This document shows, one piece after another, positions 35,756-43,005 of a DNA stretch of 64,000 nt. The position numbers and the translations under genes are program-made. Source of the stretch: Deinococcus humi (lineage in GTDB: Bacteria > Deinococcota > Deinococci > Deinococcales > Deinococcaceae); contig NZ_JACHFL010000016.1 in NCBI RefSeq assembly GCF_014201875.1, forward strand, positions 1 to 64,000, given 5' to 3'. Below the pieces are notes generated by a model. The model searched no databases, was not told the DNA's origin, and was given only the letters and a program-made list of their open reading frames with translations. Position 1 is the stretch's first letter. Each line of letters opens with the position of its first letter.

Positions 35756-37159
35756 ATGCACCCACTGTCTGCCCTGCCCCCGCGTTCCTCCACCCACCTC
35801 GCACGCTGTGCTCTCACCGCATTCCTGTCTCTCTGGTTGGCTCTTCCGGGCGGTGCCTGGGCAACTTCCGGACAGACCCTCCCGGACAGCCTGTCTGGGC
35901 CGGACACCGATAGCAATGGAATACGCGACGATCTTGACGTGTTCATCTCGGCCACCTACCCGGCAGCCGAACAGCGCTCCCGTGCCGACGCCCTGCGTGA
36001 CTATGCGCGCAGCCTCCAGAGGGCCACCGTGGCAAACGAGAGGCCGAATGAACTCTGGCTCGGCGTGCAGGCCCTGGTCGGACTCCAGGCACGGGGAGAG
36101 GCGCGCTGGATCTCTTTGGCTGCTGAAGTCCGGTCCCGCACGCTGAACACCACGCCGCGTCTGAATGCCTATGCGGCATTTCAGGGCCGGGTAAGTGCCC
36201 AGAGCGGTCTGATCCCCTTGGCGGGCGCTTCCAGTGAGAGTGGAACGCTGGATCATTGCCAGCGCGACTGCACGATCATTCTGTTTCAGAATGGAATCTT
36301 GACGCCGGAAGAACGGGCGCTCAGCAGCGTCTGGCAGCTTCAGAAGCTGCTGGGCAACAGCTACCGGGGGCAGCGGCTGATCTACGGTTTGAACTACAAC
36401 CCCACCGACGGGTTGGCAGACTTCCTGGAGGTGTTCCGGCAGAAGCTGGGCGAGCGTCTAGGGGGAGCGTCCGAGTTCGGCCGCGACTACGGCGCTCCTG
36501 ATGGGGTGGAGCAGGCGATACGCGACTTTCTGACCTCCAAACTCTCGCAGGCGGTCAAGGTTCCCACGTCTCCCGGCGGACTACTGGCCGCGCTGTCCAA
36601 TCCCACGTCGCTGCTGCAGCCACAGGCGGCTGTGCCCTCTCAGCAGGAAGTGACAGGAGCCGTCGAAGACTACGCGCGGACTTACCTCGACCGGCTGGTC
36701 AAGACGACGGTCAAAATTCGCACGGCCACACAGGCATCCACCTATACAGATGCGCGCATCGCTCCACTGACCGACAATATCGAGACCCTGCTCCGCCAGG
36801 GGCTTCCCGTCGTGCTGGTGGCCCACAGTCAGGGCAACCTGTACGCAGAGGTGGTGATCCGGGAATTGCAACGGCGACAGGTGCCGCTGGAACGCTTCCG
36901 CATGGTGGGGGTGGCGGTGCCGAACGATCATGTTCCGCTGGGGTCCCGCTACATCACCACGCGCTCGGACCTGGTGATCGCAGCCCTGGGCCTCGTGTTT
37001 CCGGTGCTGGCGACGAACGACACATCTGTGCCGCCGATGCAGCAGGGCGGTGCATTCATGGGACACGCTTTTACCGAGGTGTACACGAATACCGGACATC
37101 AAGTGGCTCTCACCCTCAAGCAGGCGATTGAGGACGCCATTGCTCAGGTCAATCCTTGA
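35756..37159 (+). CDS. Secreted lipase/esterase-like protein
   Basis: A 467-residue exported protein. A signal peptide (RCALTAFLSLWLALPGGAWA) is followed by a calcium-loop-like DTDSNGIRDDLDVF segment. The C-terminal half has an alpha/beta-hydrolase nucleophile elbow, VVLVAHSQGNLYAE, with S358, then VPNDHVP and GHAFTEVY which may hold the acid and His. Two Cys (HCQRDC) lie in the middle. It may hydrolyse lipids or esters outside the cell. AGGAG lies about eleven bases before the ATG at 35756; a longer frame to 35441 overlaps globin B and is unlikely. Same strand as the BTAD unit but 240 bases downstream. Confidence 0.72.
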   Translation: MHPLSALPPRSSTHLARCALTAFLSLWLALPGGAWATSGQTLPDSLSGPDTDSNGIRDDLDVFISATYPAAEQRSRADALRDYARSLQRATVANERPNELWLGVQALVGLQARGEARWISLAAEVRSRTLNTTPRLNAYAAFQGRVSAQSGLIPLAGASSESGTLDHCQRDCTIILFQNGILTPEERALSSVWQLQKLLGNSYRGQRLIYGLNYNPTDGLADFLEVFRQKLGERLGGASEFGRDYGAPDGVEQAIRDFLTSKLSQAVKVPTSPGGLLAALSNPTSLLQPQAAVPSQQEVTGAVEDYARTYLDRLVKTTVKIRTATQASTYTDARIAPLTDNIETLLRQGLPVVLVAHSQGNLYAEVVIRELQRRQVPLERFRMVGVAVPNDHVPLGSRYITTRSDLVIAALGLVFPVLATNDTSVPPMQQGGAFMGHAFTEVYTNTGHQVALTLKQAIEDAIAQVNP

Positions 37160-37207
37160 ACGCCCGAAACGCGCGGTCCCTTTGCCACACGGTGTCCTGC
37201 CAGGTGT

Positions 37208-37777
37208 TTAGCGCTCGCCACGCTCCCACCGCACAGCTGGAGAGGATCGCTTGATTCGGGCGCTATCGCCCCAGTGGGTCGTGGCCGGCCAACCATCCAA
37301 CAGGCCTGCGGCCGCCACGATCGCAGCGCCCGCACAGATACCCAGGACCAGGCTCTGTTCCTGGCCATGCCGCTTGAGCCATAGCCGCAGGGCCTCATTG
37401 GCCTCGATGTAGGGCACATGCGGCACCACAATCACATCTGGGCCCCTCCTGAGCTGCGCGCCGAGCTGAGCAAAGGTGGAGTGCGGCACCACGTTGAAGG
37501 CGCCGGCAGCCTGAAAGACGGCGTACGGGGCGAGCACGTCAGCCACCTCGGTCAGGTCATGGCCCACCACCACGGCGACGGTGGGTTTGGCAGGATCGAA
37601 GACGGGTGAGGCGGGGCTGGCAGCGGTGGCATGGGGGAGTGCCGGAGCAGCCAGATACGAGGCGCCCTTCGAGACGCTGACCACCCACAGCGTCTTGATC
37701 GGCGCCTGTTGGTCAGTGCCCATTCCCGCACCGCCCCACACGGTCTCAGCGATCACCCAGGCTCGGACGCCCCCCAC
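37208..37777 (-). CDS. DJ-1/PfpI family protein, probably shortened
   Basis: A 189-residue protein of the class I glutamine amidotransferase-like DJ-1/PfpI group. PTVAVVVGHDLTEVADVLAP opens the fold and LGICAGAAIVAAAGLLDGW holds the nucleophile-elbow cysteine. The next ATTHWGD segment is the usual family sequence, but the protein stops soon after, and the part between GAFNV and VPHSTFAQL is shorter than in relatives, so it may be a deletion form. Members act as chaperones, deglycases or the sensor half of AraC-type regulators. Convergent with the lipase gene. Confidence 0.65.
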   Translation of the reverse strand: MGGVRAWVIAETVWGGAGMGTDQQAPIKTLWVVSVSKGASYLAAPALPHATAASPASPVFDPAKPTVAVVVGHDLTEVADVLAPYAVFQAAGAFNVVPHSTFAQLGAQLRRGPDVIVVPHVPYIEANEALRLWLKRHGQEQSLVLGICAGAAIVAAAGLLDGWPATTHWGDSARIKRSSPAVRWERGER

Positions 37778-37837
37778 ACGCCTTCAGCGCCCCGCTTCTC
37801 TCACGCACCCCGGTTCACCGACTGGGACGGAGGCCAT

Positions 37838-38368
37838 ATGACCCAGACCCGCCAATTGATGCGCCTGACCTTGAACCCTTCACCCGGTGTACCTGCGGCA
37901 CCCGACAGCCTACGAGCCGTTGAGCCGCAGGACGTGCCTGCACTCGCGGCCCTGATGCTCGATGCCTACCGGGGCACCGTGGATTTTGAAGAGGACGCCA
38001 CGCTCGAGGACGCCAGGGCGGAACTGCAGCGCCTTATGCAGGGCGAGTACGGCACCCCCCTGCTGGGCGCCTCACGCGTCGCCGTGCTGAACGGACGCGT
38101 GGTGGGCGCCGTGTTGCTGACCCGCTGGGGCCCGGAAGCCTTCCCGTTCGTGGCGTTCACCATGACCGCCGCGGCATTCAAAGGGCAGGGGATTGCGCTC
38201 GGCGCTATGGAGGCGGTCATCGCGGGCCTGTCCGCCGCTGGCGAAGACTGCCTGCAGCTGGTGGTCACCACCGCCAACACCCCCGCCGTCCGGCTCTACA
38301 AGCGACTGGGCTTCCAGGTCGTGCCCCCCGAGACCCCCACACCGGAGACGAACCCCACCGCGAACTGA
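37838..38368 (+). CDS. GNAT family N-acetyltransferase
   Basis: A 176-residue GNAT enzyme. GGAGG five bases before the ATG at 37838 fixes the start. LRAVEPQDVPALAALMLDAY opens the fold, AFKGQGIALGAMEAVIAG is the acetyl-CoA loop and NTPAVRLYKRLGFQVVP the C-terminal motif. The tail is proline- and threonine-rich. Substrate unknown. The gene is divergent from the DJ-1-like gene, whose start lies 60 bases upstream, so they may share a control region. Confidence 0.85.
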   Translation: MTQTRQLMRLTLNPSPGVPAAPDSLRAVEPQDVPALAALMLDAYRGTVDFEEDATLEDARAELQRLMQGEYGTPLLGASRVAVLNGRVVGAVLLTRWGPEAFPFVAFTMTAAAFKGQGIALGAMEAVIAGLSAAGEDCLQLVVTTANTPAVRLYKRLGFQVVPPETPTPETNPTAN

Positions 38369-38447
38369 AGGCCAGGGCAGCGCCGCGGCAGGAGCGGCCT
38401 TGCGTTCGCCAGGTTCGCTGAAGGGCAGTCCTCCCCAGCTGGCCGCT

Positions 38448-38756
38448 TCAGATGACGGACCTGACGGCTCCTTGATGGTTACCTTGTTCCGCGGTATGAA
38501 CTTTCAAGACATCCAATTCATTTACGCCGGGCTCCAAGTCGACGAGGCCGGCGCGCAGCGCCCACCGGGTGGCATGAACACGGTTACCGACCCCGAGCGT
38601 TGCATAAATAGTACAGAGTTGGTTCCGGACGGTCTTCTCGGACAAGTACAGCTGAAGGCCAATTTCCTGATTGGAAAAGCCTTGCGCCACTCTCCGAAGA
38701 ATTTCAATCTGCCGCACAGAGAAGAGGTTGCTATAGGGATACGTGGTCAGCTTCAT
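38448..38756 (-). CDS. LuxR/GerE-type HTH regulator, single domain
   Basis: A 102-residue protein that is little more than the LuxR DNA-binding domain: FSVRQIEILRRVAQGFSNQE, IGLQLYLSEKTVRNQL and ATLGVGNRVHATRWAL, the four-helix GerE fold with the recognition helix SEKTVRNQL. No receiver or sensor domain is attached, so it probably acts as a free DNA-binding protein. It reads toward the GNAT gene, convergently; no target is evident. Confidence 0.82.
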   Translation of the reverse strand: MKLTTYPYSNLFSVRQIEILRRVAQGFSNQEIGLQLYLSEKTVRNQLCTIYATLGVGNRVHATRWALRAGLVDLEPGVNELDVLKVHTAEQGNHQGAVRSVI

Positions 38757-38799
38757 GGTCGTTCCTCATGCCCTGTCGGCGGTGGGCGTATCAGGGCAG

Positions 38800-38838
38800 A
38801 AAAGCCATGGGTGAGGCCTTGATGCCCCACCCATGGCT
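38800..38838 (-). terminator. Terminator of the PQQ/cytochrome c operon
   Basis: AGCCATGGGTG at 38803-38813 and CACCCATGGCT at 38828-38838 form an 11-bp perfect stem; the minus strand continues with TTTT. It lies 21 bases past the last stop of the operon. Confidence 0.85.
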
Positions 38839-38858
38839 CTGATGTGTGCTGCTAGAAA

Positions 38859-39554
38859 TCAGCGCAGATCGTTCAGATTGCTTTGAATGCGGTAAGCCTT
38901 CCCTCGGCTGTCCGTGAACGCCAGTGTCGCCGTACCGGTAGACGGGAGAGAGGGAATGTTAAAGGTGTAGAACACAACACCGAGATTGCGGAAATCCGAT
39001 TCTCCACTCGGCAGAACAAAATTGTCGCGGTAGGGGCCGTCGACCACGGGCTGCGCGGTATAGGTCTTCCCGGCTACTGTCAGCGTGGCCGCTTTGTAAA
39101 AATCCAGGTAGCTTTTTTCCCGTTGCGGCGTGAGTGCGATCTTGTCAGTGAGATACGCCTGTTGCCACTGCTCCAGTTCGTCATCGACCGCGTACGGACT
39201 ATGCGAGTAGAGCCTGACGACGAGTTTTCCAGCATACGATTTCGCCAATGTGGAGGCCTGTGCATCGGTCAACAGCTTGTTTTCGAGATGCGCCAGATAG
39301 GCTTCATACCGCAGCCGTTCATACGGCGTACTCAGCACCACGCCGTCTACCTCGGGCGAGTTGGGCTTGAGAATCAGGTCGTCGTTGTAGGTCTTCACCA
39401 GATACTTGCCGACGATATAGCCACCTTCACGCGTGCTCATGGCTTCGCCTTCGCGCTTGGCTTCCTGAATCTGTGCTGGGGTCAGCGAGGGCAACGTGGC
39501 CGAGGCCAGACCGCCCAGGGTCAGCGCCGCAACAGAGAGAGCGATGCGCCGCAT
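38859..39554 (-). CDS. Exported protein of unknown function in the PQQ operon
   Basis: A 231-residue protein with a signal peptide (RRIALSVAALTLGGLASA). The mature part is mixed helix and strand with no known motif; QIQEAKREGEAMSTREGGYIV and LTPQREKSYLDFYKAATLTV are notable helices, and the C-terminus looks like an immunoglobulin-like strand set (FRNLGVVFYTFNIPSL). There are no haem or metal motifs. Its ATG follows the stop of the PQQ dehydrogenase by one base, so it is translated as part of that operon and probably assists the dehydrogenase in the periplasm. The start at 39554 is preferred over 39665 because of the signal peptide. Confidence 0.7.
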   Translation of the reverse strand: MRRIALSVAALTLGGLASATLPSLTPAQIQEAKREGEAMSTREGGYIVGKYLVKTYNDDLILKPNSPEVDGVVLSTPYERLRYEAYLAHLENKLLTDAQASTLAKSYAGKLVVRLYSHSPYAVDDELEQWQQAYLTDKIALTPQREKSYLDFYKAATLTVAGKTYTAQPVVDGPYRDNFVLPSGESDFRNLGVVFYTFNIPSLPSTGTATLAFTDSRGKAYRIQSNLNDLR

Positions 39555-39555
39555 A

Positions 39556-41145
39556 TCAGGGAAGCGTGTAGATCGCGATCCGCGATCCCACGTTTTTGAC
39601 GCCAGCCGTGCCCTTGGACGTGTTGCCGGCAGCAATCGCCATGTATTGCTTCCCACCAATTTCATAGGTCGAGACGCCGCCGCCCACAGGGGCTTTATCG
39701 ACGTTGTCCTTGAACACGACCTTGCCGGTACGGGAATCCAGCGCGTAGAACGTTCCGTCCATCGAGCCGGCGAGCACCAGATTGCCCGCGGTGGACGTCA
39801 CGCCACCGACAATCCGGATCGACGGTAGCTCGTAGCTCCACTTCGGCTTGCCGGTGGCCGCGTCAAATGCGGCAGTCTTACCGATGGCCTTGTTGGCCGG
39901 ATCCAGTTGCATGGCGCCACCGAAGAACAGCTGCCCTTTAATCAGGCGCACTTCTCCAAGTTTGACATTGCCGCACCAGTCCACCGAGTTGACGTACAAA
40001 GTCTTGCTGACGGGATCGTAGGAGGGTCCGGACCACTGGGAACCGGCACTGTAGTTCGGGCAAATATCCAGGCCTTCGCGAGTGGTGGGTTTTTCCTGGT
40101 TGGTGACCTTGATCATGGCCTGCTTGAAGATCTGCTTCTGGGCCGCTTCGTCGTAACTGAAGAGCCAGCCGGCCTTGGTGGCCACCGCCATGCGTTTCAC
40201 TCCATCAACCTCGTAGAGGACCGGTGCTGCGGAGGTGTCGTAGTCCTTGTCGTCGTTGGGAATCTGCTGGTAATGGTGGCTGTATTCGCCGGTGTCCGCG
40301 TTCAGCACGGTCACGGTGTTGGTGTAGAGGTTGTCACCAGGACGGTACTGTGCGGCAAAGTCCGGGGCAGGGTTGCCTACCGAGATGTACACCTCGCCGG
40401 TGTCGGCGTCGAGGGTGTAACTTGACCAGGTGCTGCCGCCCCCGGTGGCCGTCGATGCGGCGCGCTGCCAGGTCTCGGCGCCTTTCTGGGAACCCGTGGG
40501 GATCAGGTCAAAGGTCCAGGCCTTCTTGCCGGTTTTGGCGTCAAAGGCGTACATGTGGGCCTTGACCCCCCAGTCGGCGCCCGCTTCCCCGATCAAGATT
40601 TTGCCGTTGTAGTAGATGGGTGCGGCGCTCAGGAAGTAGCCAAGGGTAGAGTCGGCGACTTTGGTGTCCCAGAGCTGTTTGCCGGTGCCGGCATCTAAGG
40701 CGATCAGGTGGGCATTCGGGGTGCCGCGGTAGATGACGCCATCGGCAATGGCCACGCCCCGGTTGGTCATCAGCACGGAGGAGGTGTCCATCTTGTACTT
40801 GTGAACCCATAGGGCTTTACAGGTTCGGGCGTCCACTGCAAAGGTCCGGTTGGCTTGGGTAAAGAACAGAACGCCGTTATACATCTGAGGCGTGACTTGG
40901 AACCCGCCATCATCACCGGTCTCGAAGGTGCAGGTGCGCTTCATCTGCGCGACGTTGTCGGCGTTGATCTGATCAAGGCTGGAATAGCGCTGGGCCTTAT
41001 AGCCTTTGTTGTACATCAGCCAGGAATCGGTTGCCGCGTCCGCATTGTTCAGTTGTTCCTGGGTAGGGCCGGTGACGGCCGAGGCCGAACTCATCAACAA
41101 GCCAAGGCAAGTGGCCAGCCAGAAACCTTTTGTTTTGCTGTTCAT
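39556..41145 (-). CDS. PQQ-dependent alcohol dehydrogenase-type propeller protein
   Basis: A 529-residue exported eight-bladed propeller quinoprotein. Signal peptide GFWLATCLGLLMSSASA, then WLMYNKGYKAQRYSSLDQIN, the family opening. Tryptophan-docking repeats recur (DAGTGKQLWDT, DAKTGKKAWTF, DAATGKPKWSY). GGGSTWSSYTLDADTGEVYI and SVGNPAPDF are the PQQ and substrate region. The usual PHDxWDYD catalytic stretch reads IPNDDKDYDTS, keeping the Asp but losing the His and Trp, and the vicinal Cys pair typical of alcohol dehydrogenases is not seen. It would oxidise an alcohol or aldehyde and pass electrons to the cytochrome c encoded 18 bases upstream. Confidence 0.88.
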   Translation of the reverse strand: MNSKTKGFWLATCLGLLMSSASAVTGPTQEQLNNADAATDSWLMYNKGYKAQRYSSLDQINADNVAQMKRTCTFETGDDGGFQVTPQMYNGVLFFTQANRTFAVDARTCKALWVHKYKMDTSSVLMTNRGVAIADGVIYRGTPNAHLIALDAGTGKQLWDTKVADSTLGYFLSAAPIYYNGKILIGEAGADWGVKAHMYAFDAKTGKKAWTFDLIPTGSQKGAETWQRAASTATGGGSTWSSYTLDADTGEVYISVGNPAPDFAAQYRPGDNLYTNTVTVLNADTGEYSHHYQQIPNDDKDYDTSAAPVLYEVDGVKRMAVATKAGWLFSYDEAAQKQIFKQAMIKVTNQEKPTTREGLDICPNYSAGSQWSGPSYDPVSKTLYVNSVDWCGNVKLGEVRLIKGQLFFGGAMQLDPANKAIGKTAAFDAATGKPKWSYELPSIRIVGGVTSTAGNLVLAGSMDGTFYALDSRTGKVVFKDNVDKAPVGGGVSTYEIGGKQYMAIAAGNTSKGTAGVKNVGSRIAIYTLP

Positions 41146-41163
41146 AGTTCTCCTTTGTCAACG

Positions 41164-41544
41164 TTATTTTTTGAAGGTGTAGGCTTTCAGGTTCTTGAGG
41201 GCCAGTCCGTCCTTGCCCGGCTTGAAGCCGTTTTCTTGCAGGATGTAGGCCAGAACGCTCAGGTACTCGGATTCCTTGAGCGCACCTGGTTTGGTCATGG
41301 GCATGGTGGTCGACATAATGAAGTGGAAGTCATCCAGGGTGTTGCTGTCCCACTTCTTCAGGAATTCGGGGCCCGCCAGCTTGGGTGCGCCGCCGTCACT
41401 GAGCTTGGCGCCGTGGCAGGCCGCGCATTGGGCCTTGTAGACCTTGGCACCGGCATCGGCTTGGGCCTTGGTGAAAGCCGGAGGCTTGGCCAGGGCGGTG
41501 GACGCCAGACCGAGCAGAACGAGAGTCGACAATCGCTTATTCAT
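41164..41544 (-). CDS. Small exported c-type cytochrome
   Basis: A 126-residue class I cytochrome c. Signal peptide LSTLVLLGLASTALA, one haem-binding motif C40-A-A-C43-H44, and a methionine (M81 or M83 in STTMPMTKPGAL) as the sixth ligand. The C-terminal helix EYLSVLAYILQENGF is the usual one. It should accept electrons from the PQQ dehydrogenase encoded next. Its ATG overlaps the TetR stop by four bases (ATGA), so regulator and cytochrome are translated together. Confidence 0.92.
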   Translation of the reverse strand: MNKRLSTLVLLGLASTALAKPPAFTKAQADAGAKVYKAQCAACHGAKLSDGGAPKLAGPEFLKKWDSNTLDDFHFIMSTTMPMTKPGALKESEYLSVLAYILQENGFKPGKDGLALKNLKAYTFKK

Positions 41545-42161
41545 GAGGTGCCTCCTGAATCTTTGAGCATGGGAAAAATCAACTGAGTCAATTCATGGAT
41601 GGTGTCTTCGATGGAGGCATTCCCGAGGTACAACCTCGTCTGGAAGAAGCGGTCCAACAAAGCGAATACGGCTTGGGCCAGGGTCTCGGCCGGCAGCCGA
41701 GTGGTCACCCAGCCCTCGTGTTGCGCCCTCTGAAATAATTCCTCATAGGCCTGGAGAAATGGCCGAAGCCAGTCTGGGTCGTCTTTGGTGGCATTCAGGA
41801 CTAGGCGGGTGAGGTCAAAGTCATGGGTAATGAGTCGGAACAGTTGATCGAGACCCCGCGTAAAGCGCTCTTCAAACGCCCACTCATCCGGTCCATCCAG
41901 CAACAGGCGGGTGGCAACTTGCCACGACTGGATAGTGGCCGTCACAAGTTCCGCGTAGGCCGCTTCCTTGCTAGGCCAGGTGCGGTAGAACGAGGGTTGT
42001 GCTAACTGGGCTGCCGCCACAATATTGCTGACCTTCGCGCCATGGAGTCCATGTCGCGCGAACTCATGGATGGCCGCAGCGCGCAGACGCTTGCCATTTT
42101 CTATATGACGCCGCGTCTGAGGATGCAGCGGAGTTAGAGCTGGACGCTCTATAGAGCTCAC
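41541..42161 (-). CDS. TetR-family regulator of the PQQ/cytochrome c operon
   Basis: A 206-residue TetR protein. Helices GKRLRAAAIHEFARHGLHGA and KVSNIVAAAQLAQPSFYRTW form the DNA-binding domain; the C-terminal two thirds is the helical ligand domain. It heads the four-gene operon and overlaps the cytochrome c gene, so it most likely represses its own operon through the palindrome on its promoter. Start is the GTG at 42161, but the AGGAGG sequence touches that GTG with no spacer, and no other start is near; initiation here is unusual. Confidence 0.85.
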   Translation of the reverse strand: MSSIERPALTPLHPQTRRHIENGKRLRAAAIHEFARHGLHGAKVSNIVAAAQLAQPSFYRTWPSKEAAYAELVTATIQSWQVATRLLLDGPDEWAFEERFTRGLDQLFRLITHDFDLTRLVLNATKDDPDWLRPFLQAYEELFQRAQHEGWVTTRLPAETLAQAVFALLDRFFQTRLYLGNASIEDTIHELTQLIFPMLKDSGGTS

Positions 42162-42184
42162 CTCCTTTTCGTGTTAATGGATTC

Positions 42185-42217
42185 AATCTAGGACCGAATA
42201 GGTGTACTCTCAAGTAC
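42185..42217 (-). promoter_or_regulatory. Promoter with overlapping operator for the TetR-led operon
   Basis: On the minus strand TTGAGA (plus 42208-42213), exactly 17 bases, then TAGATT (plus 42185-42190), about 24 bases before the GTG. GTACT-CTCA-AGTAC at 42204-42217 is a perfect palindrome covering the -35 box, a fitting site for an autorepressor. Confidence 0.7.
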
Positions 42218-43005
42218 CCATTCAGTACCTTTAGCCCCAGTTCTCATCCGTGACTGACTCAGGGAGCTTCCTGAAGACCTCTCTGTCGCCTGAGGGTGAA
42301 CTGGTTTGGTGGAGTTGGAGATAAGCCCCCAGGATAGGGGCCCCATCATGGGTGAACGAAGATTCCATGCCGCCGAGTTCAAGCTGGATACTGTGTGACT
42401 GGCCCAAGTCAGCGTCAACCTTGCTCGCACCGCGCGTGTTTCGGTCCAATGCTGACCAGACAGCGGGAGGCCACCTGCCAGCCTGTCGAACAACAGTGGA
42501 ATGGCTGAGCTGGACTCCGGCCGTCCAGATGTGGCCGCGAAGGGTCGAGCGCTAAATATGCAGGATCAGAAGGCCTAAGCCCGTTGTTGTCGCTGAGTCT
42601 GGATTGAGCGTGTGTCTGTGGCCCAGCTGGCCAGCTTTTCAGTGAGCCTCCCAACTTGTGCTTGCAGCCACGATCAGTGACGAGGCCCGGTGGTCAGGCG
42701 TGTCCTTGGTGGCCTCTGGTCCGTCACAACTCAGCAGCCAACCTCGCTTCAGTTGTCAGAAGTTCTCAGGTTGAAATAGACGGCTTCACCTCGTTGTGTT
42801 CCCAGTTTTTAAACTTGAAGAGATCTCCAATCATATTCAATTTATGAAAATCTCTTTAAGTTGGTCACCACAGTGCACTGCATCCTGACTTTTACAGTTG
42901 ATGGGCACAGCAAAACAAAGCGGCTCTTCACCCCTCTTCGGAGCACGCGACTCACTCTGCAGTGGCTCATGTGTTTGCTCCGACTCTGGCTTTCAGGAGG
43001 AAGAC
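42218..43005. other. Long intergenic region with inverted repeat
   Basis: About 790 bases. A plus-strand stretch from 42348 (GERRFHAAEFKLDTV) resembles the start of IS3-type OrfA with a stop soon after; weak. AACTTGAAGAGAT at 42812-42824 pairs with ATCTCTTTAAGTT at 42850-42862 (12 of 13) in an unusually AT-rich patch upstream of the GH43 gene, a possible operator or promoter region. Confidence 0.5.

Noticed and set aside
42348..42560. Possible IS3 OrfA start (GERRFHAAEFKLDTV)
   Set aside because: The match is about 15 residues, then a stop; nothing of OrfB follows.
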